The notes beneath the pieces are model-generated. The model was not told the DNA's origin. It made no database searches and saw nothing but the letters and a program-made list of their open reading frames with translations. The translations under genes were made by a program, and so were the position numbers. Below are positions 11,386-23,260 of a DNA stretch of 64,000 nucleotides, in pieces; positions within the stretch are counted from its first letter, which is position 1, and each line of letters starts with the position of its first letter. This DNA comes from Cryptomeria japonica (Eukaryota > Streptophyta > Pinopsida > Cupressales > Cupressaceae): contig NC_081406.1 in the NCBI RefSeq assembly GCF_030272615.1, positions 240,670,422-240,734,421 of the forward strand, given 5' to 3'.

Positions 11386-11799
11386 CTCCCATTGATTCCT
11401 AGTTCCAATCAAAAGCTCCTTCTCTCTACTTCTTCTCAATCTACCTCACATTATATTCATTTTCTTGCCTTATGATTGTTTTGTTATGGGTTCGGGCCCT
11501 TCACGTATTAATCTAATCAAAACTATATAAATTGAACAATACATTTTAAAAAACATAATTATATATTATATATTTAAAAAGAGAGTTCAATTATTTCTAT
11601 TATAATTCATTTTTCACATTATATTTTAATTTATCATTTAATTAAATTTGTAAACAAATAATATACATTAGAGGTCCCAAAACACCAGATTCTATGTCGG
11701 CTTTAAACAAGATTCGCGCTTCCTATCGATTTCAAAGGACGCTCTATAATGTTAGGTATATAAAAAAAAATATGAACCTGGAAGAAAAGATGATTCCTT
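11386..11799. other. Spacer upstream of gene copy 1, partly shared with copies 2 and 3
   Basis: AT-rich. From about 11530 it resembles the DNA upstream of the second gene copy (43117-43530) and a third partial copy (48217-48640). The shared run TTAGAGGT occurs at 11670, 43510 and 48610. No gene is visible. Confidence 0.6.
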
Positions 11800-11861
11800 A
11801 CCCTCGATTGGATGGACAAAACCCAAGCGGTTGGCAGGCCTCCTGGCGGCAGAATCATTTT
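11800..11861 (-). other. Conserved block upstream of gene copy 1, possible relic exon
   Basis: The block matches 43606-43665 upstream of gene copy 2. Differences are concentrated at the third codon position of one plus-strand frame (which reads DWMDK then PPGGRI in both copies) and equally of the opposing minus-strand frame (ILPPGG then SIQS in both). On the minus strand the SIQS frame ends at a consensus splice donor, GTAAGG here and GTAACA in copy 2. That favours an old minus-strand exon, but both flanks are now broken by stops and indels. No known family is recognised. Confidence 0.4.
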
Positions 11862-11875
11862 GTTTCCGTAGTTTA

Positions 11876-12346
11876 AGACTTGTGTACTTTGCAGCCCCGA
11901 CAACCTGATTTTAACTACTTAATAAAACCGGGTCACAATTTCCGCACGTCAGCTTGCGGATTAGATATCGCAAGGCGAATCTCCACAAGTATTCGGTGGT
12001 TGCAGTTGATTAATGTGGTTTAAATTTGCATCAGACTCTCTGGCGGAACAGTTGTAACGGGTCACCATCATAAAAACTAAAATCAGCGACAGAGGAATCC
12101 GGACATTCAGTCCCTGCAATTGTTTACATGGCCAATTTGGATTGCAAATGGTATCCGTTTTGGATCTCAACAGGATCTTCTTCTTTGATACCTGGAATAT
12201 CTTTGGCATCTTTGTAGTGGGGTCTGGAGTGGCTCCATAGTCCATGGTAGAGGACGAAATGAATCCATCACATAGACAACAATTTACTTATAGTGGACAC
12301 TAAGCAATTGTAGGTAGCAATTGCAGTGGGTTGAAGAATTGGGGAA
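11876..12346 (+). promoter_or_regulatory. Upstream region of gene copy 1, likely promoter and 5' leader
   Basis: This stretch is well conserved with 43690-44177 upstream of copy 2. A weak TATA-like stretch (TTTACTTATAG) lies at about 12284-12294; the matching site in copy 2 is TTTATTTATA. The conservation includes the bases right before the start codon. A minus-strand open frame here is treated as chance because its differences between copies show no third-position bias. Confidence 0.4.
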
Positions 12347-13387
12347 ATGGAGGGAATCATTTCATGCATGGATAGCTTTCAGTTGCTGAGCACATTGAGC
12401 TTTACCGCAAGGGCTGGATTCGCTAGAGAAGGTTATGTGCACATGGCTCTGTTTTTCTCTGCACTTGCTTTATGTTTCTGGGGATTTGTGCTCGCATGGT
12501 GGAGGAAGTACGCCCAATCAGTGTTTATGCTCTCTTTATCCTCTTGGTTTTCTTTCATGTTTAACCCTAGAATGGATCGGATTAGCAGAGTTCCTGCCAT
12601 GATGTTTGCAATGGATCGGATCTCTCACGTAAACAACCCGACTGTTTGCTGTGGGCCTCAGTGTATTCATACAGGGACAAGTGTGCCCGCAGAAGAGAAT
12701 GAGAGTGGAAGCAGGGGAAAAATTTATATGAGATTTGAGTGCTCGCTGAACAATCCCGAGGAACAGCCTGTTGATGATTTTTTCCAGAACAGAGAGGAGG
12801 GAGTTGCAGACTGTAAGAATTCTGTCACTTCATTCTCCTCGTCTAGTGATAAGCAAAAATTGGGCTTGGGAAATTTCAGAAATTTTGAAGAGGCCGGTTT
12901 GGAAAGTCCAGAGAGAGATCTTCTGAAGCTTTTGTTACCACCAGAGGAGATTGTAAGGTGTGCTGATGTTTCTTGGAACAGGGAACTGTTGGCCGCCAGT
13001 ACAGTGCATAGTATTAATACTGTCCGTCTGTGGGATATTCCCGCAACTAGGTGCCTCAATTATATGAAGTTCGATGAGGCCTCTGTTATTGCGAGTGCCC
13101 GCTTTTCAAACAGACCCCATCTGCATCTGCTGAGTGGTATTGGGATAGCGGAAGAGAAATCTTTGTTGTATGTGTGGGATACCAGGAATTTCCTGAAGCC
13201 GTTGAGTTTCTCCTTGGGAAAGAATTCCAGATTTAATATTGCGGAATTTAGCGATAAGAAGGTTTCTGTTTGTGATGATTTGAGTGAGAGGGTGTTTGAT
13301 TTAAGGATGGCTGGCTCACCTGTCCTTGAAGTTTATCCAAGGGCTCACAGGAGGGATCGATTAACAACATCATCCCTCGTGGATTAA
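12347..13387 (+). CDS. Small membrane-anchored WD40-like protein, copy 1
   Basis: An intact, intronless 346-residue frame. Residues 31-52 form one strongly hydrophobic segment followed by WRKY, so a single N-terminal membrane anchor is likely; residues 58-72 are also hydrophobic. Residues 110-205 are polar and serine-rich. The C-terminal third looks like three WD40-type blades: VRLWDI at 226-231, LYVWDTRN at 274-281, and a weaker VFDLRM at 316-321. A normal WD40 propeller has about seven blades, so this would need a partner or is a shortened relative. Copy 2 at 44178-45206 is about 80% identical by eye, without gaps until the last residues, which suggests both were kept under selection. The start is supported by the same ATGGAGGGAATCATTTC in both copies. 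I do not recognise the family, and the function is unknown. Confidence 0.85.
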   Translation: MEGIISCMDSFQLLSTLSFTARAGFAREGYVHMALFFSALALCFWGFVLAWWRKYAQSVFMLSLSSWFSFMFNPRMDRISRVPAMMFAMDRISHVNNPTVCCGPQCIHTGTSVPAEENESGSRGKIYMRFECSLNNPEEQPVDDFFQNREEGVADCKNSVTSFSSSSDKQKLGLGNFRNFEEAGLESPERDLLKLLLPPEEIVRCADVSWNRELLAASTVHSINTVRLWDIPATRCLNYMKFDEASVIASARFSNRPHLHLLSGIGIAEEKSLLYVWDTRNFLKPLSFSLGKNSRFNIAEFSDKKVSVCDDLSERVFDLRMAGSPVLEVYPRAHRRDRLTTSSLVD

Positions 13388-13603
13388 GAAACCTGGCCGC
13401 AGTTGAGGAACAGCTGTAACTTCAAGATTTTGGTTTTTTTACTGTAATTTGTCCGAGTCCTCTGACTAGTGGACTGATAATCAGTCATGTAGATATGATT
13501 GTTTGAGAGGATTTTACAGTAATTTGTTCAGATAAATGTTTTGTACAGTATTGTATGTCCTAAATGATGTATGGACTCCGTTTGTTGTGTTCAATGTTTT
13601 TGC

Positions 13604-13609
13604 AATAAA
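13604..13609 (+). terminator. Putative polyadenylation signal of gene copy 1
   Basis: AATAAA about 215 bases after the stop codon, in a T-rich 3' region conserved with copy 2. Copy 2 has AATACAA at the matching place. Confidence 0.5.
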
Positions 13610-14484
13610 AAAGTTGTGAAAACATTTGCAATGCCAAAAGTGGCTTCTTAATTCTGAAGTAAGATTAAAACTTGCTGGCTTATTACTCTTGGTTGGTGTA
13701 TTTTCTTTTGTCCGCTTCTTTTATTTTCTATCTAACTAAACTCGTGTTCTAATTTAATAGTGAGCCATTTATTTATGAAGTACAAGTTTAAAATATATTA
13801 ACTATTAAAAAAGTAAATTGGAAAATTAAATGGTTCCATTCTTTCTCAGGGAAATAAGTTTTTATTTAAAGATGGATTTCTTTTATCTCAAAAGCGGCAA
13901 AATTTATTTAAAGATGGATTTCTTTTATACATCAAAAGTGCTAATGACAGTATTACTTGTCCCAAGAATAAAGGTTTGTCCCAATTTCTCTCTGTCAAAA
14001 CTATGAAAAATCTCTCTATTCCAAAAAAAACATTTAGGTAGTAAAAATCTGCTGTGTACACCATGTATTTTGTAGCACTTCAAATATGAAATGCCAAAGT
14101 GAGGGTGAAAAAATGAGAATGATATAATTGATGCATCCGTTTAATAAAATTATATCACAATAGATGAGATACTTTTTTGAATAAAGTCATATTAGAGGCA
14201 CCAATCAACCATCATACATCATTGCAAATCAAATTGAAAGTGAGTATAATTGCTTCCAATGAAAACTCATGCCATCATGAAAACTTACTCAAATATGCAT
14301 TGAATGGAAATAAAGACTAGCACAAGAGACCCCAATGGAAAGGTACCTAAAAATGAATTTGAATTAAAAAAAAAACTAAATACAAAATCCTACATTGAAA
14401 ACAAGAGAACATTTGGTTGCATTGTTGGGACTATGGTAAGATAGTAAAATAATAGTTTAGAAACTTTAAAATAAGAAATTGTAG
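13610..14484. other. 3' flank of gene copy 1
   Basis: No gene. About 26 bases around ATTTAAAGATGGATTTC are repeated directly near 13864 and 13906. The segment 13970-14350 is homologous to 49003-49400 and marks the downstream side of the duplicated block. Confidence 0.6.
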
Positions 14485-14490
14485 AATAAA

Positions 14491-14514
14491 CACACACACA
14501 CACGCACACATATA
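14491..14514. repeat. CA/TA microsatellite and left target duplication of the gypsy element
   Basis: A short CA run passes into ATATA (14510-14514) directly before the LTR. ATATA also follows the other LTR at 30903-30907, inside a long TA run, so the element landed in a compound microsatellite. Confidence 0.75.
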
Positions 14515-15829
14515 TGTAATGCCATAAAACGGTTAGTTTGGGGGTTAGTCAAATCAACATAAAACTAAACCATTAAAAAACATTATCAAGAAAGATTAAG
14601 CATAGAAGCATATGAGAGATAAAAATGAATAAACATTAAGACTTCACTCATGATGCTCCCTACGCCATTAGCTCTCCCTTGTTCCTCTCCTCTCCAAGTT
14701 CCCAAATGTGTAGCTCTCAGTAGCTTTTTGCACTATTTTTGGATGTCTTATGGAGATTCAAGAGTATGAAGTAAATACTCATGAAAATGCAAACATGAAC
14801 AAGCTAAGAAATGAGATATTATGTAACTAACTAAGATTAATTTTAGACCAAAGTGAATTATGCTAAATACTCTCTAGATTTTGCTATGAGTTAGATGCAT
14901 GCAAGTTTAAAAGATCTGGATTATGAAGAAATGGGCTTTATTTAGAAGACAAATAGAGCAATGGATGGTTGAGATTGAGTAATCTCAACGAGGGTCAGGA
15001 TTGAAGGGCTTAAGATCCATGTGAGGGCTTTCAACCCAATCCTAGGATGACAAATGTCAACATGAGATGGACTGAGGGGAGAGGGAAGAAGCATCTGAGG
15101 GTTACTCTAGGCGGTAAGGTTAAGGCTGGGTTAGAGTCATCCATTGGATAAAGATTTTATTCAAGGGGCAATCTCTTGTGCAAGGGTTAATTAATAACCA
15201 AGGGTAAAGATGAAGGTTGAGTTAGGGGTCAAAGTCTCTAACCATGGGTGAAAGTGGATTTAACCATAAATGGTTATGGAAGAGCCTTTAATGGTTTGGA
15301 AGACTTTAGAGGTTAACCATTTGAAGACATAAAGCCTTAAATGTTTTTCAAAGACTTTGGAGTATTTGAGAAGTGACTTCAATTTGCTTAGGAATGTGAC
15401 AATATTTAGGGGATGGATTAGGCTAATTAGGAAGGGATTAGAAGAGTCTAGAAGGGGATTTAGGATTGCAAGTGGGTTTGGTGGGTGAGGGAAAATAGAA
15501 TTTTTATTAAAATAAAATTCATTTATTTCAACAAATAGGTGCAACTTGCATTTTTAGGAGAATGCAAGTGGGGGGGATTTTAATGATTTAAATAAATGTT
15601 TTATTTAATTTATTTAAAAGAGGAAAAGGTGTTATCATTTAATTGATTGTGAATTTAGTTTAATGAATTAATTAAAATAAATTGAATAATTTATTATTTA
15701 ATTAATAGGAGAATGATTTGAAGATGAATTAATTAAATGTTAATTTAATTAACTATTGGCTAGTGGGTTTTTAATCAAATAAATAACAAATATTCATTTA
15801 ATTAAAATGGACAGATTTATGTGATTACA
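14515..15829 (-). repeat. 3' LTR of the gypsy element
   Basis: Aligns with 29550-30902 over its whole length with small differences; the other copy has extra bases near 30130 and 30690. The inner end is very AT-rich with TTAATTAA-type palindromes. Confidence 0.92.
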
Positions 15830-15845
15830 TTTGCCCCTCTTTGAG
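15830..15845 (-). other. Polypurine tract of the gypsy element
   Basis: On the minus strand CAAAGAGGGGCAAA directly precedes the TGTAATCAC start of the 3' LTR. Confidence 0.8.
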
Positions 15846-18158
15846 ATGGTGCGGTTTATTGCGTCGTTTCAAAGAAAGAAAAATAGGTGTGAAGAAATAT
15901 GCCCCATAAAATGCTAATTTAATGGGTGTATGCCCTCTTGAGAGATGGGCCAAAAATTTCAAAAAATCGGGCGATCTCTCAAAAAAGAACAAGAAGTGGA
16001 GGGGAGGTAGAATAGAAGAAATTAGCAATAATGGGGAAAGAATGGGAGAAAACAGAGTGAAACAGAGAAATAACAAGCCAGTGAGTACCTTTAAGTTAGG
16101 AAAAAGATGCGGTGCAAATGTGGTGTGTGCTTTTGATTGATGCTATACAATTGATTAAAATTGGTTGAACAATCTGGTGCAATTGGTTTAATTTCCCCGG
16201 TCGAGTCAAAGCATGACAGTTGATGTCAGTTGTTCGCTTGGATAGGATAAAGTATTGAGTGAGTGAATCAAAGTGACCTGATGGTGACTTAGACAAATCA
16301 TGTAATTGCTTGATGAAATCAAGGTATTTGAAGCAAAATACTCGTTGAGACTTAGACAATTGATGTAATTGTCCGTTATGATTGTGTTTGATTGGTTGAT
16401 CAATTGATAGTGTGTACGTGTGATGGATGGTTGTGGGAAATCATGGCAATCTCGTTGAGACTAGGTCATTATGATAACTTCATGTTGTAGTCTAGGTTTG
16501 CCATGATCGATTACCTGTTGAGACCCGAAGATACTTGATCAGAGTATCTGTTGATAGTCTAGTTGTGTGTGAGTCGATGTACCTGTGTAGACAAAGTAAC
16601 TGGCTTGATTGTGTGGATGACTGAGGATGGTAAGCGCAGCCCCTCCTGTTAGAGATGGATGGTGATGAACATAGCTTGATTGAGTTGATGGGAAACGATG
16701 AAGGGATTATGATGATGTTGATGATAAAGATAGGGAGGGTAAGGGGGTGGATTCTATGTTAGATAGAAGATGTGGAGGAACTATTCCTATGAAAGAAGAG
16801 CGAAATAGAGTATGCACCCATTGTCATTACTATGTATGAATGATATGCAGCTATTTATGAATGTATGGATGGATGGAATGCAACAGAATGCAATATATAC
16901 AAATGAGATGGAATGACGATCCATAGTGATTTATTTTTTATCATTGAGCAAGGGTAGTATCAATCTTGGATGAGGCAGTAGGAACCAAGTTTGGAGCATT
17001 GTACCTACAAACAAGTAGCATAAATAAATAAATAATATGGATGCTCCATAATGGTTCATGCTCATATGGTCGAGGTATATGCTGTAGTGAGCAAGTCATA
17101 GTGATCCATGACTTTATTTTGCATAAGATCACGTCGCTTAGTGAACTTCCCATGTAGATACCATTAGTACATGCCCCAGAACATCATTGGAATAATTTGT
17201 AGAATACATACAAACAATGCTTAGGAACCATCCTGACCACTCTAATCACTTGTGGATATCCCGGAGTAGTGTAGGAACCTGATATAAATGAACAAATAAC
17301 CTACAAATCAACCAAGTACTTGATAGCTTAAACATAATTTTCTTGTCAAAGAAAATTTCATCTTGTCTTTGTTTTGGTAAGGAAGGATGCATCCTTGTTA
17401 AGACAGTTAGTGTGTTGATGTTGATTGTTTGGTCGATGTGATAAGTGGTCATCGTTTGAGTATTTCACAATGTTTGTTTGGTATCTACTTAAAAAGTGTA
17501 TGTACAAAAGCATTGCCATGGTTTTGATTGTTTTTTGATGTTTTTGGATTTTGTGATTGTTTTTGAATGTTTTTGGTATTTTGTGATTGTTTTTGAATTT
17601 TTTTGGTATTTTGTGATTGTTTTCGAGTGTTTTTGGTATTTTGATTGTTTTCAAATGTTTTTGGTATTTTGTGATTGTTTTTGAATGTTTTTGGTATTTT
17701 GATTATTTTCAAGTGTTTTTGGTATTTTGTGAGACAGTTTTGAATGAAGAACTCAATGAATCACAAGTAAAGTAGAATCCCCTTCCATCAATAGGTTTAA
17801 GAGCATTGCCCCTAGTTTAGACATGACTATGAAAAAGAGGGATGCAAGATGCATGAAGTACTATCCTTGATTGCAGATCAATAACAAGTTATGGTTTGAA
17901 TGATGGATGAGTGGATGCAATGAATGTGATCGCAACAAGTTTGAAAGACAATGGAGCCATAACCTTTACGAGTAGCACCTATTTTCTAGGTTTTCACCAT
18001 CGCACTTACCCAAGGTGCCACTAGATTGGTTGTTCACCGTTTGGATGCATGATTTGTCTTTAGTATTTTGATTTTTTTTTTGTATTTTCTTCATGACATT
18101 TATCTGAATGTTTTTGGTTTTTTTCTGGTATGTATTGGAGCCTGATAATCTGTACAAA
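15846..18158 (-). other. Long non-coding tail of the gypsy element
   Basis: Between the end of pol and the polypurine tract. I see no coding domain. It has diffuse direct repeats around TCGTTGAGACT near 16340, 16450 and 16510 and a clear tandem array at 17500-17735. Open frames here are short or created by the array's period. Confidence 0.65.
17500..17735. repeat. Tandem minisatellite, about 30-bp unit
   Basis: Seven to eight units sharing TTTTTGAATGTTTTTGG and GTATTTTGTGATTG. Some units lack three bases and are near 27 bp. The strand is T/G-rich, and a related unit recurs at 18060-18130. A 30-bp period equals ten codons, so it yields repetitive open frames on both strands that I do not consider genes. 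Confidence 0.88.
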
Positions 18159-19230
18159 TTATGTATAAAACTGTTTGAGATGCATGTTGTTGATTGGATC
18201 TCCTATCGGTTCTCCGTCTGAAGTAGCCAACTAATATGCCCCGTATCCAAATACAACAGTGATAACATATGGACCTATCTAGTTTGATTCAAACTTTCCT
18301 TGATGTTCTTTGTTTGGTTGGTTACGAGGATTCTCTCGAAGAACAAGATCACCTACCTCAAATGTACGTGGTCTAACTCGATGATTATAGCTTCTACTCA
18401 TGCGCTGCTAATAGGCTTTGAGGTGGTTGTATGTAGCTTGTCATTTCTGATCAAGTAGTTCTAAATCTTGGAGATGTGAGACTCTGTATGCTTCATCATC
18501 TATGAGATTATGCAAGGAAACCCATAGAGATGGTATCTCAACCTCGATAGGAAGGATGGCTTCTACTCCATAGACCAGTGAGTAGGAGTTGCGCCTGTAG
18601 GGGTTCGAATGCTAGTTCGATATGGACATAGTGTTGGATTCAATTGAACATTCCAATCATGACAGGCATCATTAACTGTCCTCTTGAGGATTGTCAATAT
18701 GTTTTTGTTTGATGCTTCAGCCTGACCATTTCTTTGTGGGTAATAGGGAGTGGAAAAGCGATGTTGGATGTGAAACTTCTCATAGAGTTCACGGACATCC
18801 TGATTTTGAATGGAAGCCCGTTATTTGTGATGATGAACATGGGTACACCATACCGACAGATGATGTAATTAAGAATGAATGAGGTTATCTGCTTGTCGGT
18901 GAGTTGGGTAAGTGGAACAACTTCGATCCATTTTGTGAAATATTCAATGGTAGTAATAATGAATTTGTGGCCGTTCGATAAAGATGGATGAATTTTACCC
19001 ACAAGGTGAAATCCACATTGACAAAAGGGCCATGGTGTTATGATTGGTTGCAATTCACATGCTGATGCATGTATTAGGTCTCCATGAACTTGGCACTTCT
19101 TGCATTTTCTGACAAATTAGTATGAGTCTTTTTCCATGGATGGCCAATAGTATCCAGCGCATATGATCTTCTTGGCTAGTGAAGGACTGCTTGCATGAGT
19201 TCCATGAATTCCTTCATGTACCTCTTCCAA
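18159..19230 (-). pseudogene. Gypsy integrase (broken)
   Basis: On the minus strand a zinc-binding region with CKKCQVHGD near 19080 leads into the integrase core. The usual GLDIIG-type first acidic motif reads GFHLVG and the second, normally TDNG, reads TNNG near 18740, so two of the three catalytic acids are lost. The stretch FSTPYYPQRNGQAEASNK is recognisable near 18690-18750, and the C-terminal end NNMHLKQFYT stops at 18159-18161. Premature stops are scattered. In a live element this would insert the DNA copy into chromosomes. Confidence 0.85.
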
Positions 19231-19549
19231 GGCCTTTGTTATCTCATCCTATTCCGAACATCGAAGGAGAGTACCATCAAGACTATGTCGGTATAGGGTT
19301 TCAGCAATAATGGTATATTGAGCAGTTTGGTGAATGAAGGTTTTACGTTGGTTATTCGATTAGTTAGGAGGAAGTGTGTGATCACTGAGATAGGTGTAGA
19401 ACTCACCGTACCATGGGGATTCAGAACCGACAAGCCGATAGATCATCTCAGATTCGGGGATATCATTAGCAGGAATCCAAAGCTATTCTACCAAGAACTT
19501 GTAGCGTGTTGAATTCTTGAGGAAGATCTAGGAGAGATGCAATGGTAGC

Positions 19550-19909
19550 CATAGCATCAACAGCTCGATTCTAATATCTGGGTATCTGCTCAAAGGTGAT
19601 AGTGGTAAATGATGCTTTTAAACTTTCCACCATTTGCTTGTACGACATAAGCTTATCATCCTTGGTTTGATATTCATCAGTTACTTGTCAGATGACCAGT
19701 TGGGAGTCGCCATATATCTATAGCTCTTTTAATTTTCATTTTATGGCTAGTCTGAGTCTTGTGATCAAGGCCTCATATTCTACTATGTTGTTCGTGCATG
19801 GAAATGTGAGCCTGTAAGACTTCGGGATGCTATCACCTTGAGGTGTGATAAACAAAATGCCTACCCCTGAGCCATGCCTAGTGTATGAATCATCAAAGTA
19901 TATTTTCCA
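19550..19909 (-). pseudogene. Second (plant-Tat type) RNase H of the gypsy element
   Basis: The stretch WKIYFDDSYTRHGSGVGI, then a TPQGD and NNIVEYEALI pattern, matches the additional RNase H placed between RT-RNase H and integrase in the Tat branch. The first acidic residue region and the E of VEYEAL remain visible. It joins the end of the first RNase H in one open frame (20191-19736). Confidence 0.82.
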
Positions 19910-20560
19910 AGGTTGTGCTATTGTGATCATGAATATCTCATCATCTGGAAAATTGGAAATGAGAGGATGATCACCTATGACTGGTGCATCAGCCAACTGA
20001 TCTGCAATAACTTGACCCTTGATAGCCTTATGGTCCACATACTCGATGTCAAATTCACTGGGAATCATCACCCATTTGGTCAAGCGATCAGTCAATGCTA
20101 TTTTGCTGAGTAAGTATTTTAGTCGATCGATCTTGGCAATGAGTTGTACTTTATGTGTTAAGAGATAGTGCCTCAGTTTAGTGGCTGCCAAGATTACTGC
20201 TAGGCAAGCTTGCTCAATAGGAGTGTAATTGAGTTCATAGCTAACTAGTGTGTGAGATATGTAGTAAGCAACACACTCTTTCCCTTCTACATTATGTCAA
20301 GCCAATGGTACTCCCAATGCTGTATTAGTTGCTGAAATATAGAGTAATAAAGGTTTACTCGGATCTAGTGGGATCAACAATGGTGTAATCATGAGATAGT
20401 CTTTAAGCATCTGGGATGCTTGGTGGCATTTGGTATCCCATTGAAAGAAGATGTTTTTGTGTAGTAGGTGTGTAAAGGAGTGACACTTATCTACCAATTG
20501 TGCAATGAATCTTCAGATGGATTGTAGTTGCCCTTGTAATGTCCTTAGCTGACTGATGTT
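19910..20560 (-). pseudogene. First RNase H of the gypsy element
   Basis: The frame at 20497-20297 has FQWDTKCHQASQMLKDYL followed by the LYISATNTALG segment typical of the gypsy RT-linked RNase H. The matching C-terminal part is in 20191-19910, with HYLLTHKVQLIAKIDRLKY and KGQVIADQLAD. Stops and a frameshift separate the two. Confidence 0.82.
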
Positions 20561-21260
20561 CTTTGGAGGTGGCATGTCCATGATTGCTTTGGCCTTTGCA
20601 GGATTGACCTCAATACCTTTGCTTTTGACAATGTATCCTAGAAGTTTCCCTGAGGTTACTCCAAAGACACATTTCTTTGGGTTGAGTCAAACATGATATT
20701 GTTCCAGTCTATCAAATATTTTCTCTAATATTACTAGATGACCTTCTCTTGTTAGTGATTTTGCCAATAAGTCATCAACATAATCTTCCATTATGGTATG
20801 CATCATATCATGAAAGATGATATTCATTGCTCTTTGATAGGTCGCTCCTGCATTATTTTATACCAAAAGGCATTACATTCCAACAATATGTTCCCCATGG
20901 ACATGTGAAGGCCCTCTTATGTTGATCCTCTGGTGCGATCTTTATTTGGTTGTAACCTGAAAAGCCATCCATGAGAGAAAGCATGGCATGTCCTGCTGTT
21001 AGGTCTACTATCATGTCAATGTTTGGTAGGTGGAAGTCATCTTTAGGACATGACTTGTTTAGATCTCTAAAGTCAGTACTGATATGGATGCCCTCATTTG
21101 GTTTGCCGATAGGCACAATGTTGGATATTCAATCTGCATAATCAATTTGTCTAATAAAACCAACATCCAGGAGTTTCTTAAGTTCTGCTTTGACTAGTAT
21201 CGCAATTTGGGGGTGCATCTTGCGAAGCTTTTGCTTGACAGGTTTGACTCCTTCTACTAC
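20561..21260 (-). pseudogene. Gypsy reverse transcriptase (broken)
   Basis: On the minus strand it begins with VKPVKQKLRKMHPQ near 21240, then DFRDLNKSCPKDDFHLPNID, MDGFSGYNQIKIAPEDQ and the CPWGTYCWNVMPFGIK box in the open piece 21116-20853. The catalytic box EDYVDD lies at 20769-20791, so the YVDD core is intact. A frameshift after the FGIK box and several stops inactivate it. Confidence 0.88.
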
Positions 21261-23260
21261 GGTGAGGTGATGCATGACTAAATTAGGATCAAGACCAAGC
21301 ATGTCTGCATATGACCATGAAAAATTGATCTGACGCTTCTGGAAGAATTCGACAAACTTAGGCTATTCCTCTGGAGTTAAAAGAGATGTCAAATGTGTGT
21401 GGTGAGGAGTTTCAGGAGTCCCCACGTTGAATTCTTTTATTTCTTCAATAAGAATTGTTGGTCATTCATGTTGTGTACTAGAAGGGAGGATGTCAAATCT
21501 TTCATCCTTAGGCGCCTCAGAGAGGTTTTCACCATTGGATACGCTCTTTCTTTTTTCTTTTGTGGGATCAAACAGTGCCATGGTGTGGTTTTCACTGGAA
21601 GATCCATGTTTTATTGTTATATTTTTGCAGCTAAAAGGTTTGGCATCCACCACAAAGTATGCTGCTCTATTAAGTTCAATGGCAAATCCAGCTTTGTGAT
21701 CCCTGCTTGGTATGTTATCTTGTAGTTCCAAAAAGTCAATTATCACCTCATCATTTTGGAAATGGTCAAGGCATGGGGGATTAGATTGGTTCCATTTAAT
21801 GAGTTTAGGATGTTTAATAGGTATTACCTCATTGATCAGGTTAAGTTCATAAGAGGTGTCAATGAGGGTTAAGACATGGTGAAGACCTCATTGATGGTAC
21901 TTTCCCTATCAGAATCGGGCATAGGATGTGATGTAGGGTATGTGGAAGATGTTTCTAGTTCAAGAACCCAAGAGATTTTAATCTATGCTTCTCCATAAAC
22001 AGGGATTTCTTTGTGAGGTGGAGGGGGGTGATATGTCTTCCTCATCTGAAGTATTGATACGAAATCAAATTCCCACTCATGTGAGTTGGTCTCTGAGTCG
22101 CTTTCTAGTATCTGATTACTATACCATACCGGGATATCCTTTGAGTTAAATACCACAAGTGTGATCGGTTGATGTACCTTTGTAGATGAAATGATTGGTG
22201 TTGTAGGAAGGATTATGGGGATCAGTGAATCCGATACTAGGAGGATAGATGTTGTTGAATCTGCTACTTCTGATGGAATTGCCAATGTTGTTGATACTAT
22301 TTCGGGTTCTAATATTGATAATGGTTCCATTGATGCAATTGATGTTGTTGATGGGGCAGCTAGTTTGATTGGTGGGATGATTGGTGATGTAGATGTGAAT
22401 GCTAGGTTTTTCAACTGTATTGGGGCAATTGGTGTGGTTTTTGGTACTACGGATATAATCAAGGGTGACCTCTTTATGTTTGTATTAGGCTGATATAGAG
22501 GTTTGCTGGGTTTCCCTTTGAATCTGAGCTTAGGAAGGATCTCCTTTTGAAAGCCTAATCCAGTGTTATCTTTAGGCTTTAATTTTGGCTACAGTGGCTC
22601 AAGTCGTCCTTGCTTGCAAGGTCCCAAAGCAGTTTGACCATCATAACCCATTCGTTACATAATGAGAAGGCCTTTTCTATATTGATCTATGGGAAGCTTA
22701 GCTTGTGGGATGTCTGTGGTGATAGGATCTTTATAGATCCATTCTACTAAGTTCTCATCTTTGGTCTCTTCTTCTTGACTCTTTCCAAGGATAAAAGTCA
22801 CCAAAGTGCATGCTAGCTTGACCAGTGATGCTTGAAGTAACCATTGAGGTTTACCATGAGTCCTAGGTGAAGTAGGTAGCTGCCCCACACAAAAGAGTTG
22901 GCTGAGATTGTACTCCCTAGGACCTTCCTCTGCCATTTTCATCTTGAGCTTCTCTTGCTTGGGTATAGTGGTGTTTGAACGGGAAAGAGAGACTGGACTA
23001 ACGTATGAGGTGGATGAGATAGCTTCTTTGTTGTTGGGAACAGTAATCTCAGGTTGATGGTTGATATTGTTACAATATGCAAAGGGATTTTCATCACCCA
23101 CGATTGTAATTTCTAAACTATTATGAGGGAACTTGATACACTAGTGGTAGGTGGATGGAACAATTTGCATGGCATGTATCCAAGGTCTTCCTAACAACAA
23201 ATTATATGGCAGAGGAAGGTCTAGAACCTGACATATGATGTGCTTCACCACTAGGCCAAC
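21261..23260 (-). pseudogene. Gypsy linker between protease and reverse transcriptase
   Basis: Open pieces at 23101-22655 and 22462-21983 on the minus strand show low-complexity, proline- and serine-rich sequence with an acidic patch. This agrees with the poorly conserved linker before RT in Tat-type elements. No named domain is visible. Plus-strand open frames across 21393-22493 are antisense shadows. Confidence 0.6.

Noticed and set aside
11961-12245. 94-codon minus-strand frame upstream of gene copy 1
   Set aside because: Copy 2 has the same start but stops after about 41 codons, and differences between the copies are not biased to third positions.
12724-13059. 111-codon minus-strand frame (and 44621-44893)
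   Set aside because: Antisense shadow of the WD40-like gene; openness follows from its codon use.
15260-15544. 94-codon minus-strand frame preserved in both gypsy LTRs (also 30312-30596)
   Set aside because: The two LTRs were identical at insertion, so a shared open frame is expected. No domain, and base composition is that of the LTR.
17358-17712. Overlapping minus-strand frames with a ten-residue repeat
   Set aside because: Produced by the 30-bp minisatellite period; unit changes do not respect codons, and three-base deletions simply keep the frame.
17500-17735. CRISPR-like array
   Set aside because: Units are contiguous and diverged, without unique spacers, and the context is a plant retrotransposon.
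21393-22493. Plus-strand frames of 90-110 codons
   Set aside because: Antisense to the gypsy protease-RT linker; no domain in this direction.
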